Source: JAWKRB01 sp041389885
GTDB taxonomy: Bacteria; Myxococcota_A; Polyangia; Polyangiales; Ga0077539
Length of the DNA: 64,000 bases
Direction: 5' to 3'
Assembly (NCBI GenBank): GCA_041389885.1
Contig: JAWKRB010000012.1
Coordinates: 124,001 to 188,000 of the forward strand
Shown here one piece after another: positions 18,499 to 28,213 of this stretch. The notes below the pieces were generated by a model. The model searched no databases, was not told the origin of the DNA, and was given only the letters and a program-made list of their open reading frames with translations. Within the stretch, counting starts at the first letter, position 1; each line of letters opens with the position of its first letter. A program made the translations under genes and the position numbers.

Positions 18499-19347
18499 TC
18501 AACGGAACGGCAGAACATTCCTGGGATCGCACGGGATGCTCACCGACTGGTTCGTGAGCTCGGCGGGCTCGACCCTCGCGGGGTCGACCCCTTCGCGGAC
18601 CAGGCGCACCTCATAGTGCAGGTGCACCACCCCCTCGGCGCCGGTGTCGCCGACGAAGCCCAGCACCGTCCCCGGCGCCGCGGCCGCGCCCCGGGTGACG
18701 CCCGGCGCGGCGTGGTCGAGGTGCCCGTGCAGCGCGAGGTAGGTGCGGGTCGCGCCCTCGTCGCGCACGACGTGTCGCAGGGCCACGGTGGTCCCGAAGA
18801 GCGGACCGACGTAGATCACCTCGGCGTCGCCCACCTCGCCGCGGAGGCTGATCACGCGCACGGGGGTGCCCCGCGCCTGCAGCACGTCGACGCCCCCGTG
18901 CCCCACGGCGCTGAGGGTCGCGCCCCGTCGCTGGAGCGCGTCGGGGCGGTCGAGGTCGTACCCGCTGGCCACCGGCGCGCCGCGCTCGGGCGTGTCGACG
19001 GGGTAGAGATAACGCCCGTAGTCCGCCGGGAGCTCGGGGCGACGCGGGACGTGCTCGTAGCGCACGCGCCGGCCGCTTCGCTCGGTGTGCAGGTTCTCTT
19101 CGACCCGCGCGCGCTCCCCGAGGGCCGCGGAGGGCGAGACGCACACGCCGTCGAGTTCGAGGGCCCCCGCGGGGCAGCGCGCCGTCGGCAGGCACCAGCC
19201 GTCCGCCGTCACCCCGGCGCAGGCGGGCGCCGCCGCCGCGCGCGCCTCGGGCACGCCCCGCCACACCCGCTCGCGCACCCGCGCCGGGAGCGCCGCGAGG
19301 AGCGCGACGAGGCCAGGCCCCAGGAGGATGGACGAACGCCAGCGCAC
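18499..19347 (-). CDS. M23 family metallopeptidase (LytM-like)
   Basis: A 282-residue membrane-targeted M23 peptidase or its degenerate relative. Zinc-site motifs are GHGGVDV (HxxxD), HGHLD and HLHYEV, matching LytM-type endopeptidases that cut peptidoglycan cross-links. The GTG at 19347 is preferred over an in-frame ATG at 19386, because it starts directly before a signal-like hydrophobic segment (SSILLGPGLVALLAAL) and a TACCGT box lies 10 nt upstream, so the extra 13 residues would be promoter sequence. The catalytic domain is C-terminal and periplasmic. Confidence 0.86.
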   Translation of the reverse strand: MRWRSSILLGPGLVALLAALPARVRERVWRGVPEARAAAAPACAGVTADGWCLPTARCPAGALELDGVCVSPSAALGERARVEENLHTERSGRRVRYEHVPRRPELPADYGRYLYPVDTPERGAPVASGYDLDRPDALQRRGATLSAVGHGGVDVLQARGTPVRVISLRGEVGDAEVIYVGPLFGTTVALRHVVRDEGATRTYLALHGHLDHAAPGVTRGAAAAPGTVLGFVGDTGAEGVVHLHYEVRLVREGVDPARVEPAELTNQSVSIPCDPRNVLPFR

Positions 19348-19430
19348 GACCCGGGGAACGGTAGCAGCCGCGCGAGGCATTCCCACGGGCGCGCTTGACC
19401 CCCCCGGCGGATTCGTGGATAGACCGCGCC

Positions 19431-20075
19431 ATGTCTGCAGACCTCGACAAGAAGCTCGATCAGGTGTTCTCCACGGCTCGGGCGCTCCGCAGCGCGACCG
19501 AGTCCTTCTCCAGCGCAGGCGACGAGCGCGCGCGGGTGGCGGCGCTGGGTCGCGCGGTCGAGGTCGCCGACCGCCTCGAGGACGAGGAAGAGCGCGGCGA
19601 GCGGTTGATGCGCATCGGCGACCTCCTCGGAGAGCTCGGCGGCCCCGCGGCCCTCGACGTGCTCCTTCGGCTCCTCGACGACGAGGACCCTGGCGTGCGC
19701 GTGAGCGCCGGCGAGGCGCTGCTCGACCTCGGGCACTCGCGCTACGCCGAGGTCGCCAAGGCCTTCGAGAAGGCCATCGACGCGGGCACCCAGGCGCTCG
19801 CCCTCGCCGAGGTCCCGTACCTCCTGGCGGAGATCGGCGAGCCGGGCGGGGTGAAGCTCTGCGTGAAGCTCCTGCGCCACGCGGAGCCCGACGTGGTGGG
19901 CGCGGCCATCGAGGCCCTCGCCTCCCTCGGCGACGCGAGCGCCATCAAGGACATCGAGAAGCTCCTCCACGACAAGCGCGCCGTGCCGCAAGAAGAGGAG
20001 CTCGACAGCGGCGAGTTCACGGTGGGCGAGCTCGCGGCCGACGCCGTGGCGCACCTGCGCTCCCTCCGGGGCTGA
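19431..20075 (+). CDS. HEAT-repeat protein
   Basis: A 214-residue all-helical protein with HEAT/armadillo-like repeats (AALDVLLRLLDDEDPGVRVSA, VKLCVKLLRHAEPDVVGAAI). The start is the ATG at 19431 (MSADLDKK); an upstream in-frame ATG at 19395 has no coding-like extension. No signal peptide is seen, so it is probably cytoplasmic and a protein-interaction scaffold. The next gene starts 5 nt after its stop, and the two are probably cotranscribed. Confidence 0.8.
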   Translation: MSADLDKKLDQVFSTARALRSATESFSSAGDERARVAALGRAVEVADRLEDEEERGERLMRIGDLLGELGGPAALDVLLRLLDDEDPGVRVSAGEALLDLGHSRYAEVAKAFEKAIDAGTQALALAEVPYLLAEIGEPGGVKLCVKLLRHAEPDVVGAAIEALASLGDASAIKDIEKLLHDKRAVPQEEELDSGEFTVGELAADAVAHLRSLRG

Positions 20076-20080
20076 GCGCC

Positions 20081-20908
20081 GTGAGCGACGACGAAGACCC
20101 GCGGGCGCTCGAGCGCGTGCTGGCCTACGACGCCGCCTTCGTGCCGCGCTACGCGCAGCGATTCGGTCGCCACCTCCTCGACGCCCTGGAGGTCGGCGCC
20201 AGGGCCAACGTGCTCGACCTCGGGTGCCGCACGGGATACCCCACGGTGGACATCCTCGAGCGCTGGGGCGACGCGCGGGTCATGGCCCTCGACGTCGACC
20301 CGCACCACCTCGAGCTCGCCCGCGCGCGCACCAGCGGCGACCTGGGCCACCGGGTGTTCTTCAAGCAGGGCCCGGCGGCGCCGCTGCGCTTCGACGCCGG
20401 CGTGTTCACCCACGTCGTGGGCAACCTCATCGACCGCCTCGGCTTGCCCCGCGAGGAGCTCATCGCCGAGGCCGCGAGGGTGCTCGCCCCGCGGGGGCAG
20501 CTCGCGGTCACCCTCCCCATGCAGGGGTCCTTCGCCGAGGTCATCGACCTCTTTCGCGAGATCGCCCTGGGGCGTGACCTCCTGGGGGTGTCTGAGCGCG
20601 CGGACCGCTACGCGCAAGAGCTCCCGAGCGAAGAGACCCTGCGCGCGGAGCTCGACCGTCACGGGTTCTGCGAGGCGCTGGTGGAGTCGTGGGAGTTCAC
20701 CCTGGACTACACGTCGTCCGAGGCGCTCATGGGCGACGCGGCGATCGAGTGGGCGGCCCTCCCCGAGTGGCGCTGGTGCGCCGCCGGGTCGGCGCAGCCC
20801 GAGCTCGTGCTGCGCGCGCTGCGCACCGCCGTCGACACGTACTTCGAAGGGCGCACCTTCGAACTCACCGTGGTCGGCGGCTGCGTGACCGCGCGGCGCC
20901 CGGCCTGA
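20081..20908 (+). CDS. Class I SAM-dependent methyltransferase
   Basis: A 275-residue methyltransferase with a Rossmann core: motif I VLDLGCRTGYPT, motif II acidic end VMALDVDP, and a later LAPRGQLAVTLP block. The start is the GTG at 20081, five bases after the HEAT gene stop. The substrate is unknown; the large C-terminal part is not family-diagnostic. The upstream HEAT protein may be a partner, but this is inference from spacing only. Confidence 0.85.
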   Translation: MSDDEDPRALERVLAYDAAFVPRYAQRFGRHLLDALEVGARANVLDLGCRTGYPTVDILERWGDARVMALDVDPHHLELARARTSGDLGHRVFFKQGPAAPLRFDAGVFTHVVGNLIDRLGLPREELIAEAARVLAPRGQLAVTLPMQGSFAEVIDLFREIALGRDLLGVSERADRYAQELPSEETLRAELDRHGFCEALVESWEFTLDYTSSEALMGDAAIEWAALPEWRWCAAGSAQPELVLRALRTAVDTYFEGRTFELTVVGGCVTARRPA

Positions 20909-20963
20909 GCCTGCGCCCTCCGCCCACACAGCGATTTCCGTGCTAGGGACGGCCAGACCCGCC

Positions 20964-21980
20964 ATGCACCCCAACGCCGCCGCCCTGCGCGAGATCTACT
21001 CGCGACGCCCCGTGATCCTCGCGCCGATGGAGGACGTGACCGACCTGGTGTTTCGCCGCCTCTGCCGCGAGGTGGGCGCCGAGCTCTGCGTCACCGAGTT
21101 CGTGAACGTCGAGGGCCTCTTGCGCGGCTGCCGCAAGGCGAAGCGCAAGCTCGTGCTCCCGCCCGACGACGTGCCCACGGTGATTCAGATCTACGGCAGC
21201 GACCCCGAGCGCCTCGCCGAGGCCGCCGTCGTCGCCGAATCCGCGGGGCCCCTCGCCATCGACATCAACTGCGGCTGCTGGGTGCCCAAGATCGCCGGCC
21301 GCGGCGCGGGCGCGGGCTGGCTGCGCGACCCCGCGGCGATGGTCGCGATGACGAAGATGGTCGTCGAGCGCGTGTCGCTCCCGGTGACCGTGAAGACCCG
21401 CATCGGCCTCGGCCCCGAGAGCCACATGCCCATCGTCGACCTCGCGCGGCGCCTCGAAGACACGGGCATTCACGCCCTCACCCTCCACTGCCGCACCGCG
21501 CAGATGGGCCACAGCGGCGAGGCCGACTGGACCTGGGCCGCGAAGGCGCGCGCGGCGGTGTCGATCCCCGTGGTGGTGAACGGCGACGTGCGCAGCGCGC
21601 GAGACGCCCTGCGCGCGATGGAGAGCACCGGCTGCGAGGGCGCGATGGTGGGCCGCCGCGCCATCGAGCACCCCTGGATCTTTCGCGAGGCGCGCGCCCT
21701 CCTCGACGAGGGCCGCGAGCTCGCGCCGCCCACCCTCGACGAGCGTATCGCTTTGTGCCGCAGGCACCTGATCGCCAACGTCGAGGCCCGCGGCGAGCGC
21801 CCCGGCGTGTCGTGCACGCGCCGTCACCTCGGGGGATACCTCAAGGGCATCCCCGGCGCGGCGGCGCTGCGTCAGCGGCTGAACACCACGGAGCACCTGC
21901 AGGGCTGCCTCGACGCGCTCGACGAGGCGCAGCGGCGGGGCGGCCACGTCGAGGCGGGCGCGATGGAGGCGGTGGCGTGA
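20964..21980 (+). CDS. tRNA-dihydrouridine synthase
   Basis: A 338-residue Dus-family flavoenzyme that reduces uridines in tRNA D-loops using FMN and NADPH. Family blocks are LAPMEDVTD, VIQIYGSDPE, DINCGCWVPK (with the catalytic Cys of the NxGC region), VTVKTRIGL, LTLHCRTA and PVVVNGDV. The start is the ATG at 20964; a GTG at 20940 would add a short unconserved segment. The last residues overlap the start of the next gene (GTGA). Confidence 0.93.
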   Translation: MHPNAAALREIYSRRPVILAPMEDVTDLVFRRLCREVGAELCVTEFVNVEGLLRGCRKAKRKLVLPPDDVPTVIQIYGSDPERLAEAAVVAESAGPLAIDINCGCWVPKIAGRGAGAGWLRDPAAMVAMTKMVVERVSLPVTVKTRIGLGPESHMPIVDLARRLEDTGIHALTLHCRTAQMGHSGEADWTWAAKARAAVSIPVVVNGDVRSARDALRAMESTGCEGAMVGRRAIEHPWIFREARALLDEGRELAPPTLDERIALCRRHLIANVEARGERPGVSCTRRHLGGYLKGIPGAAALRQRLNTTEHLQGCLDALDEAQRRGGHVEAGAMEAVA

Positions 21981-23305
21981 TCGACGGCGTGGGCGAGCTC
22001 TACGCCGCGCACGTCGCGGCGCTCTCGGCGGAGTACGCGCGCTGCCTCGACGCGCACGGCTTCGACGCGGTGGTGATCCACGGCGGCGTGGCGCGCAAGC
22101 GCAGCGAGTTCGACGACCAGTACTGGCCGCTGCGCCCGACGCCGCACTTTCAGCACTGGGTGCCGTTGAGCGAGCCCGACGCGGCGCTGGTGATTCGCCC
22201 TGGGCGCGCGCCGCAGCTCGCGCGGGTGCCCTCTACGAGCTTCTGGGAGGCGCCGCTTCCCCCCGAGTCGGATCACTTCGCCCCGCACTTCGAGCACCTC
22301 ACCCTCGCCGAGGCCGACGCGCTCCGTCGCGAGCTCCCTGGGGGGCGCGTGGCCTTTCTCGGCGAAGACCTCGCGCAGGCCGCGCGCTGGGGGATTCACG
22401 AGTCGTGTCGCAACCCCGAGGCGCTGCGGGGCTCCCTCGACGCGCTGCGCACCCGCAAGAGCGCCTACGAGCGCGCGTGCCTCGCCGAGGCCAACCGCCG
22501 CGCCGCGCCGGGCCACGCCGCGCTGCGCGAGGCGTTCTTCGACGGCCCGCGCACCGAGCTCGAGCTCCACCTCGCGTACCTCGGCGCGACGAAGCAAGAC
22601 GACGCCGAGACGCCCTACAAGAACATCGTCGCCCTGGACCGCAACGCGGCGACGCTGCACCACATCGCCTACGCCCGCACCGACGGCGCGCGGGCGCGGG
22701 CGCTGCTCCTCGACGCGGGCGCGACGTGCCTGGGCTACTGCTCCGACATCACCCGCACGTGGGTGCGCCCCGAGGGAGACGCCGCCGCCGAGCGCTTCGC
22801 GGCGCTGGTGGCCGAGCTCGACGCGATGCAGCGCCGGCTCTGCGCGGCCGTGTCGCCGGGCCTGGGCTACGAGTCGCTCCACGACCGCGCCCACGAGGAG
22901 CTCGGGGCCGTGCTCGCGCGCGTCGGCCTCGTGCGCTGCGGCGCCGAAGAGGCCGTGAGCTCGGGCATCACCCGCGCGTTTCTCCCCCACGGCCTCGGGC
23001 ACTCGCTGGGGCTGCAGTGCCACGACGTGGGCTGCGCGGTGGTGCGCCCCCGGGCCGACAACCCCTTCTTGCGCAACACGTCGGTGATCGAGGCGGGGCA
23101 GGTCTTCACCATCGAGCCTGGGGTGTACTTCATCGATGGGCTGCTGCGTCCGTTGCGCGAGGGTCCGAACGCCGCGCGGGTGAACTGGGACGAGGTCGAC
23201 GCGCTCGCGCCCTTCGGCGGCGTGCGCATCGAAGACGACCTCTACGTCACCGGAGACCCCGCGCGCCCCGTCGAGAACCTCACGCGCGACGCCCTCGGTG
23301 ACTGA
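21977..23305 (+). CDS. pepQ: Xaa-Pro dipeptidase (PepQ-type, M24B)
   Basis: A 442-residue M24 metallopeptidase that cleaves Xaa-Pro dipeptides. The five metal ligands are visible: the Asp pair in LLLDAGATCLGYCSDITRTW, the His in LPHGLGHSLG, and the Glu residues in VFTIEPGVYF and GVRIEDDLYV. Length and the N-terminal domain match bacterial PepQ. The start is the GTG at 21977, which shares bases with the stop of the Dus gene (GTGA overlap), suggesting coupling. Confidence 0.93.
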   Translation: MIDGVGELYAAHVAALSAEYARCLDAHGFDAVVIHGGVARKRSEFDDQYWPLRPTPHFQHWVPLSEPDAALVIRPGRAPQLARVPSTSFWEAPLPPESDHFAPHFEHLTLAEADALRRELPGGRVAFLGEDLAQAARWGIHESCRNPEALRGSLDALRTRKSAYERACLAEANRRAAPGHAALREAFFDGPRTELELHLAYLGATKQDDAETPYKNIVALDRNAATLHHIAYARTDGARARALLLDAGATCLGYCSDITRTWVRPEGDAAAERFAALVAELDAMQRRLCAAVSPGLGYESLHDRAHEELGAVLARVGLVRCGAEEAVSSGITRAFLPHGLGHSLGLQCHDVGCAVVRPRADNPFLRNTSVIEAGQVFTIEPGVYFIDGLLRPLREGPNAARVNWDEVDALAPFGGVRIEDDLYVTGDPARPVENLTRDALGD

Positions 23306-23788
23306 GCCACCGAGACTCTACGACAGGCTCGCGGTGGCGGTCGTGCGGCGCCTGCCCGTCCTCCCGTGCGCGCCGCTGCGGGCAGCGCAGTCCCTCAGGG
23401 TGCAGCATGCTCCGAAGCAGGTCTGTAGCAAGCCGCGTCGTCCAGCAGGTCGTCGACGGGGAACAACATCGTCGTCGGCCGAAGACACGACGAGCCAGAG
23501 CTCCGGGCGAGTCACGTCGCCTCGGAGGGAGCATGAGCCCGGTGTCCTATCCCCCAACTCGTGCATCAGGTCGACGCACACAAGGGCCACCGCGGGCGAC
23601 GTCGCCATCCGCGGCTCCGACGGCGGCGACCACAACACCGTAACCGCCCCGAAGTCGGCGTCACGACGGGCAGTGTCCGTGGCGGACACCCCGCCATCCC
23701 CGCGGTAGCGTCGAGCCCGTGAGGGCGAGGTGTCGGCTGGACGCGCGCCTCCCTCGCTCACATCGGCCCGAGCCAACGCGGCCTCCGC
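23306..23788 (+). other. Gene-free stretch at the edge of the accessory island
   Basis: About 480 bp between pepQ and the IS66-associated island. Open frames exist on both strands but none has recognisable similarity, a good ribosome site or a neighbour relation. The base composition starts to drop here relative to the flanking housekeeping genes. No hairpins or repeats were noticed. Confidence 0.4.
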
Positions 23789-24133
23789 TCAGCGGGCGGA
23801 GCGGCGGATCTCGAAGCCGGTGTGTTCGCGAATGAAGTTCTGCGCGACGGTCATCAACTGCTCGTCGAGCATCGGCAAGAGATGGTTCTGCCGCGCGATC
23901 AGCGCATCGACCTGCGACGACTCCCCGCGGATGCTCAGTTTCGCGCGTTCGCTGCCTGGCGTCAGAGTCAGTCCCAGCTGCTCGCAGAGGGCGGCCACCA
24001 GCGCCTGGACGAAGCGGTCGTCGATCTCGAGGTGGATCGTGCTCATGTGCACGACCCCGCCGGGATGTACGGCGCACGTCGCGGGCGAGGGCGTGGTCGA
24101 TGCCTGTGGACGGCGGCGCTTGTTGGGACTCAT
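23789..24133 (-). CDS. Small hypothetical protein next to IS66 remnant
   Basis: A 114-residue protein read from the ATG at 24133; a second possible start is the Met of MSTIHLEIDD (residue 30). The sequence is mixed alpha/beta, without signal peptide or cysteine motifs (FVQALVAALCEQLGL, SERAKLSIRGESSQVDALIA). It lies 35 nt downstream of the transposase fragment on the same strand and could be an accessory or cargo gene of the element, or an unrelated resident. No function recognised. Confidence 0.45.
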   Translation of the reverse strand: MSPNKRRRPQASTTPSPATCAVHPGGVVHMSTIHLEIDDRFVQALVAALCEQLGLTLTPGSERAKLSIRGESSQVDALIARQNHLLPMLDEQLMTVAQNFIREHTGFEIRRSAR

Positions 24134-24168
24134 GGCGACGGGCTCCTCGCCCGTCGCTACCACGCCTC

Positions 24169-24705
24169 CTACGCGGCGCGCGAAGTCCCGGCGTTCGTCG
24201 CCTCGTCGACTGCAGCGCGCCCGCGCGTCGGCAGCACGAGCGCGGGATCGGCGACGCCCATCGCGTCGGGCAGCAGCTCGTCGAGCCGCGTGTGGGGGTG
24301 GCCCCCGATCAACTTCGCGACCACCGCGTGCAGGTACGCGCGCGGGTTCAGCCCATGCGCGAGCGCCGTCGCGCAGAGCGTATACGCCGCCGCCCAACGC
24401 GTCGCGTGCAGCTGGTTGCCCACGAAGAAGTACGTGTGGCGGCCGAGCGCCCACGGGCGCAGCGCGCGCTCGCTGGCGTTGTTCGTGACTTCGATCTCCC
24501 CGTCGAAGAGGAAGAGGCACAGCCGCAGCCACTGCCGCTGCAGGTACGTCAGCCCCTCACCCAGCTTCGACTTCGGCTCCACCGTCGGCGCGAGCGCGAG
24601 CACCCATGCGCGCAGCTCCTCCAGCACCACCAGACTCTCCGCCTGCCGGAGCCGCTGCCGCGCCGCCGCGTCGAGACCGAGTCGGTCGGCTCGGCGCTGC
24701 ACAGG
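24169..24705 (-). pseudogene. IS66 family transposase, C-terminal fragment
   Basis: Only the C-terminal ~180 residues of an IS66-type transposase remain. The diagnostic blocks are EVTNNASERALRPWALGR, HTYFFVGN and AAAYTLCATALAHGLNPRAYL. IS66 transposases are usually around 500 residues, so roughly two thirds are missing. The upstream break point near 24705 falls directly within an RCC1-repeat gene, so the fragment marks a rearrangement junction rather than an intact element. No terminal inverted repeats of an IS were found. Confidence 0.8.
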
Positions 24706-25376
24706 TGTTGTATCGACCTGCACCAATCGACACGGCGTCGTTCAGCCCTGACACAAGTGTCAGACATCGCGGTCCTGCTGCGTCCCATCACCGAGCTGAC
24801 CGTGGCTGTTGGCGCCCCAGCAGAGCACATGACCGCTCGCATGAAGCGCGCAACTGTGCCGCGCCCCGAGCGAGAGCGCCCGAATCGAACCGCAGCTTCC
24901 CGCCGCGCAACTGTCGAATCCGCCGCACGCACGACCGCAGTGCCCGCAGTGGGAGCGCGAGACCTCCAGCGGCGTCTCACATCCGTTCGTCGGGTCCCTG
25001 TCGCAGTCACCCCAGTTGGGGTCACACAGACCCGGCACGCAGCGCCCCGCGACGCAAAGACCCGCACGGTTGGGTCCGCGGCAGGGCGCATCGTCTTCAT
25101 CGACGAGCCCGTCGCAGTCGTCGTCAGCAACGTTGCACTGTTCAGGCATGCTCACGCACGGTCGACCATCCTCGACGCAGGATCTTCGTCGGACTCGGCT
25201 GCGTCGGATGAATCTTCGTCCGTACCATCCAACGAGGCAGCATCTACTTCGATGACTGCGGCATCAACGGTGCGGGGCAGTGTCGCGTCTGCTGAAACGG
25301 CATAACTCTGATCGCGCAGCACGCACGAGCCAATGAGCAACCAAACAACAGAGGCCATCAACGATGAACGCCACAT
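24705..25376 (-). pseudogene. RCC1-repeat lipoprotein, truncated and frameshifted
   Basis: Remnant of a surface lipoprotein. It starts at 25376 with a signal/lipobox (VVWLLIGSC), followed by an acidic linker (DEDSSDAAESDED), then in another frame a MopE-like metal-binding motif (CNVADDDCDGLVDEDD), a Cys cluster (CGHCGRACGG), and the first RCC1 repeat (LGARHSCALHASGHVLCWG, GQLGDGT). A third frame continues the repeat (VSGLNDAVSIGAGRYNTCA) until the IS66 fragment begins. The joins need single-base changes near 25185 (one base lost before CVEDGRPC) and 24762. The rest of the beta-propeller is missing. Confidence 0.75.
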
Positions 25377-25418
25377 GCAGCCTGACTCCGCCCTAGATGT
25401 TCGGAACGACCTCTTTCA

Positions 25419-25829
25419 TCACATGTGAGGACGCGGCGCTGCTTGTGGATCGAGTTCCCGAAGCGCGGCGTAGGCGAGGCGATTTTCAATATAGTACAAG
25501 TCCCAGTAGAACTCACTGCTCCAGTCATCACGAGCGTTCGCGAGGAGTCGAACAGCGCGAATCCTCATCACCGCGTCAAGCAGTCCCCTCGCAACATCGA
25601 CTTGTCTTCCAGATGACGAAGCGGAGAGATCATCCTCGTGGTCGGCGAGGAACTGTTCGAGCTTGTCGAGTCTCGCTTCGCGCCTGACATCCAAGTCGGC
25701 CAACGCACGCTGCAACTCCTCGCGATCCTCTGCTGGAGTCCGAACCAAGACACTGCCTTCAGCAATGCACTGGTCGATCGCTCGAAGACGCTCAAGCAGC
25801 TGGGACATCAGTTCGTTTTCGCACATCAT
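25419..25829 (-). CDS. Small hypothetical protein downstream of Rhs remnant (possible immunity protein)
   Basis: A 136-residue, mostly helical, charged protein (MSQLLERLRAIDQCIAEG, REELQRALADLDVRREARLDKL, YWDLYYIENRLAYAAL) with codon use less GC-biased than the flanks. It starts 48 nt downstream of the end of the Rhs gene on the same strand. Small genes directly after Rhs toxins often encode immunity proteins, so this role is plausible but rests only on position. A second start (MSQLL, 25808) is possible. Confidence 0.5.
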   Translation of the reverse strand: MMCENELMSQLLERLRAIDQCIAEGSVLVRTPAEDREELQRALADLDVRREARLDKLEQFLADHEDDLSASSSGRQVDVARGLLDAVMRIRAVRLLANARDDWSSEFYWDLYYIENRLAYAALRELDPQAAPRPHM

Positions 25830-27762
25830 CTACCCGAAGATCGGTATGGGCCAGCAGGATCACAGCCACCAGCATCTCTATTGAACTTCCTTTCGCATGC
25901 ATCGATACACGCAAAGTGCGTTAGACCACGACATGTTATAGAGAGCACAGCAGGATCGACATGCTTCGATTGTCGCATAGTCTCCCCCTTGACAGTTGCT
26001 CCAATCAGGCGGCGGAGGAGGAGCTGGCAGTGGCGGAATAATGTGTCGATCCCTGAAACCAGGCAGTTGACTGGCAGTCACTATTACTGCGGCTGTACCA
26101 AGCGCCACGACTACTGCACAGAGCACTGGCTGCGACGCACAGGCTGTCGCGAGTGCTGCTGCCGAGCCAGGATCCAGACCGTTTGGGTCGATGCTATTGA
26201 CTGGATCTCCGAGCACATACCCATACAAGTTCGAGTCTCCGCCCGAGAAGAGGATCGGATCCTTGGCCATCCATCGCCCAACCGTCCCGTCGTAGTCTCG
26301 GAAACCAAAGCGAACGAGGCCCGATGTATCGATTCTCAATCTGCTTCGGCGTACCCCAGGGCTCGTGAGAAATCCGGTGTCCGGATCGTAGAAGCCTCCC
26401 GCGAAGCCGAATGGCTGGAAGCGAGGCTGAGAGTCGAGACGCACCGCACCGAGCGGGTCGTAGCGAAGCTCCTGCGCGACAGCACCCGTCTGCGCGTCGA
26501 CGACCAACCGCACGCTCCCCAGGTGATCGTGGAGCAAGCGATAGGCACGTGTCTCCGAGGTCGTGACCCGCACCATGTGATTCGGGAACGTTCGGACGGC
26601 TCGCGTACACGTAGCGTCGTCGCGCAGAGTAGGTCCCATTGGTGAACTCGATCTCCGCCACGAGCCGGAGCATTCCGTCCCAGAGGTACGTCCGCTGCAG
26701 CGTCGCTGTCGCCTCGGATGCACCGGCGAACTTCGCGACACGCCGACCGAGGGCATCGTTGACATAACGAACAAACCACACGACGCTGCCACCCGTGCGG
26801 TGAGTGACGGTCTCAAGCGATCCGAGTGCGTTGTAGCGATACTCGAGCTCTTGGTCTTCATCGACGGCCCGACGCCGCAGGACGGTGCCGCGGGGACTCC
26901 AGTCCCATCGCACTTGGCCCATCTTCTCGACGCGATCCTGCGCCGCTGCGATGGTCACCTCCAGGCCATCGATCTCTGTCTGGTTTCCGTTGTCATCATA
27001 CTCATAGGAATGGCTTCCGGTGCCCGTGCCAGCATCCCCGGTCACGGTGGTCGCCTGGAGCCGTCCAAACTCGTCGTACGAGTAGACGTAGTGGAGTTCG
27101 CGCTGCACCCCGGAGACCGGGAATCGCTCACGCCGACAGAGGATGCGAGCGGCCCCGTCGCGCGCGGGATCAGAGGTGGTTGGACAGACGTAGTCGATGT
27201 TGAACGCCCGCGACGCACTCGACTCGGTCCACTGCGTGTTCTCGGATGACCGCTCGGCGTGTGTGGTGGTGTAGCTGAGCGCGGTGCTGAACAGCGGTCC
27301 GATCCCCTGCTGGAAGCTTTGGCTCTCGAGCACGAGAAGCAGTCGTCTGCCACACCTGCTGGTAGCTGGCGTTCGCAGGCGTGCCCATGCTCGCAGCGGT
27401 CAGCAGTCCGTCGTCATCATAGCCGTAGGCAACAGCACCTTCCGATCGTGTCTGCACCACGGGTTGCGACATCCTGTCCGAGGCGCCCCCAGACATCCGG
27501 GCGACGTTCGATGATTGTGGTCGCCGGGGCATCGGCTGCGAGGGTCTGTTGTTCGCGCGCGACCATCTTGCCAAAGTAGCCCAGATGCTCGGTACAGGCT
27601 TCGCTTCCCACGCAGCCGCTTCCTGTGGTCCAGCCCTGCCGCAGCCGGCCCCGGCTGTCGTAGAGGTAGCGCCGTCTGAGATCGCCGTTGAGCTCCGTCA
27701 ACCGTCCAAGACCATCGTACTCGAAAGACACCTCCTTGCGAACGCCTCCCTTTTCCTCGGGA

Positions 27763-27774
27763 GGGAGATTCACC
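27763..27774 (+). repeat. 12-bp target-site duplication, left copy
   Basis: GGGAGATTCACC, directly outside the left terminus of the MITE-like element and identical to 28202-28213. In the Rhs frame it encodes part of VNL. Confidence 0.85.
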
Positions 27775-28201
27775 AGGGCGAGCGCATCAATTCCTCATTG
27801 GTTTCAATGGAAACAGTGCTCACCGCTTTCAGCTGCCCCCTTCGCTCGCCGGGCGCCCTGCGGTCGCTGGCTCGCTGAAGTGGGAGCCTGAACCTGGGCG
27901 CCCCCGCCGGGGCGGAGGCCTGACCGAACGCACGCCGGGTGTGTTCCGCACCGACGGTGTGTGAAAGGTTCGCGGGATGTTCCGCCGTAAGCTGCCGACG
28001 CAGTTCCATCGCGAAGATCGATCACCCCACCGTCGTGCGCGGCACGCGCGCGACGATCGCCCGGTCAGCCCCCGCCCCGGCGAGGCGGGGCCTTCAGGCT
28101 CCGCTTTCAGCGAGCCAGCTGACCGCGGGCGCCAACGCGAAGGCGCCTCTCCGCCTGCGACAAATCCATTGAATCCAATGAGGAATTGATGCGCTCGCCC
28201 T
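27775..28201. mobile_element. MITE-like element with 37-bp terminal inverted repeats
   Basis: A 427-bp non-coding element bounded by 37-bp inverted termini (27775-27811 and 28165-28201) that differ at one base. Each outer end begins AGGGCGAGCGCATCAATT. A longer, imperfect inversion continues inward for about 100 bp on each side (for example GGCTCGCTGAA on the left against TTCAGCGAGCC on the right), so the element could fold into one large hairpin. It is flanked by perfect 12-bp direct repeats, and removing the element plus one repeat restores an open Rhs frame. No transposase is encoded, so movement would need an enzyme in trans. Confidence 0.85.
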
Positions 28202-28213
28202 GGGAGATTCACC
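28202..28213 (+). repeat. 12-bp target-site duplication, right copy
   Basis: GGGAGATTCACC, directly outside the right terminus of the MITE-like element and identical to 27763-27774. This marks the insertion event. Confidence 0.85.

Noticed and set aside
23318..23776. Minus-strand open frame of 152 codons after pepQ
   Set aside because: No recognised motif, ribosome site or operon partner; the composition is not clearly coding. Left as unassigned sequence.
27775..28201. MITE region read as an intact insertion sequence
   Set aside because: 427 bp, no transposase frame of useful size, and strong inverted symmetry; it fits a non-autonomous element.
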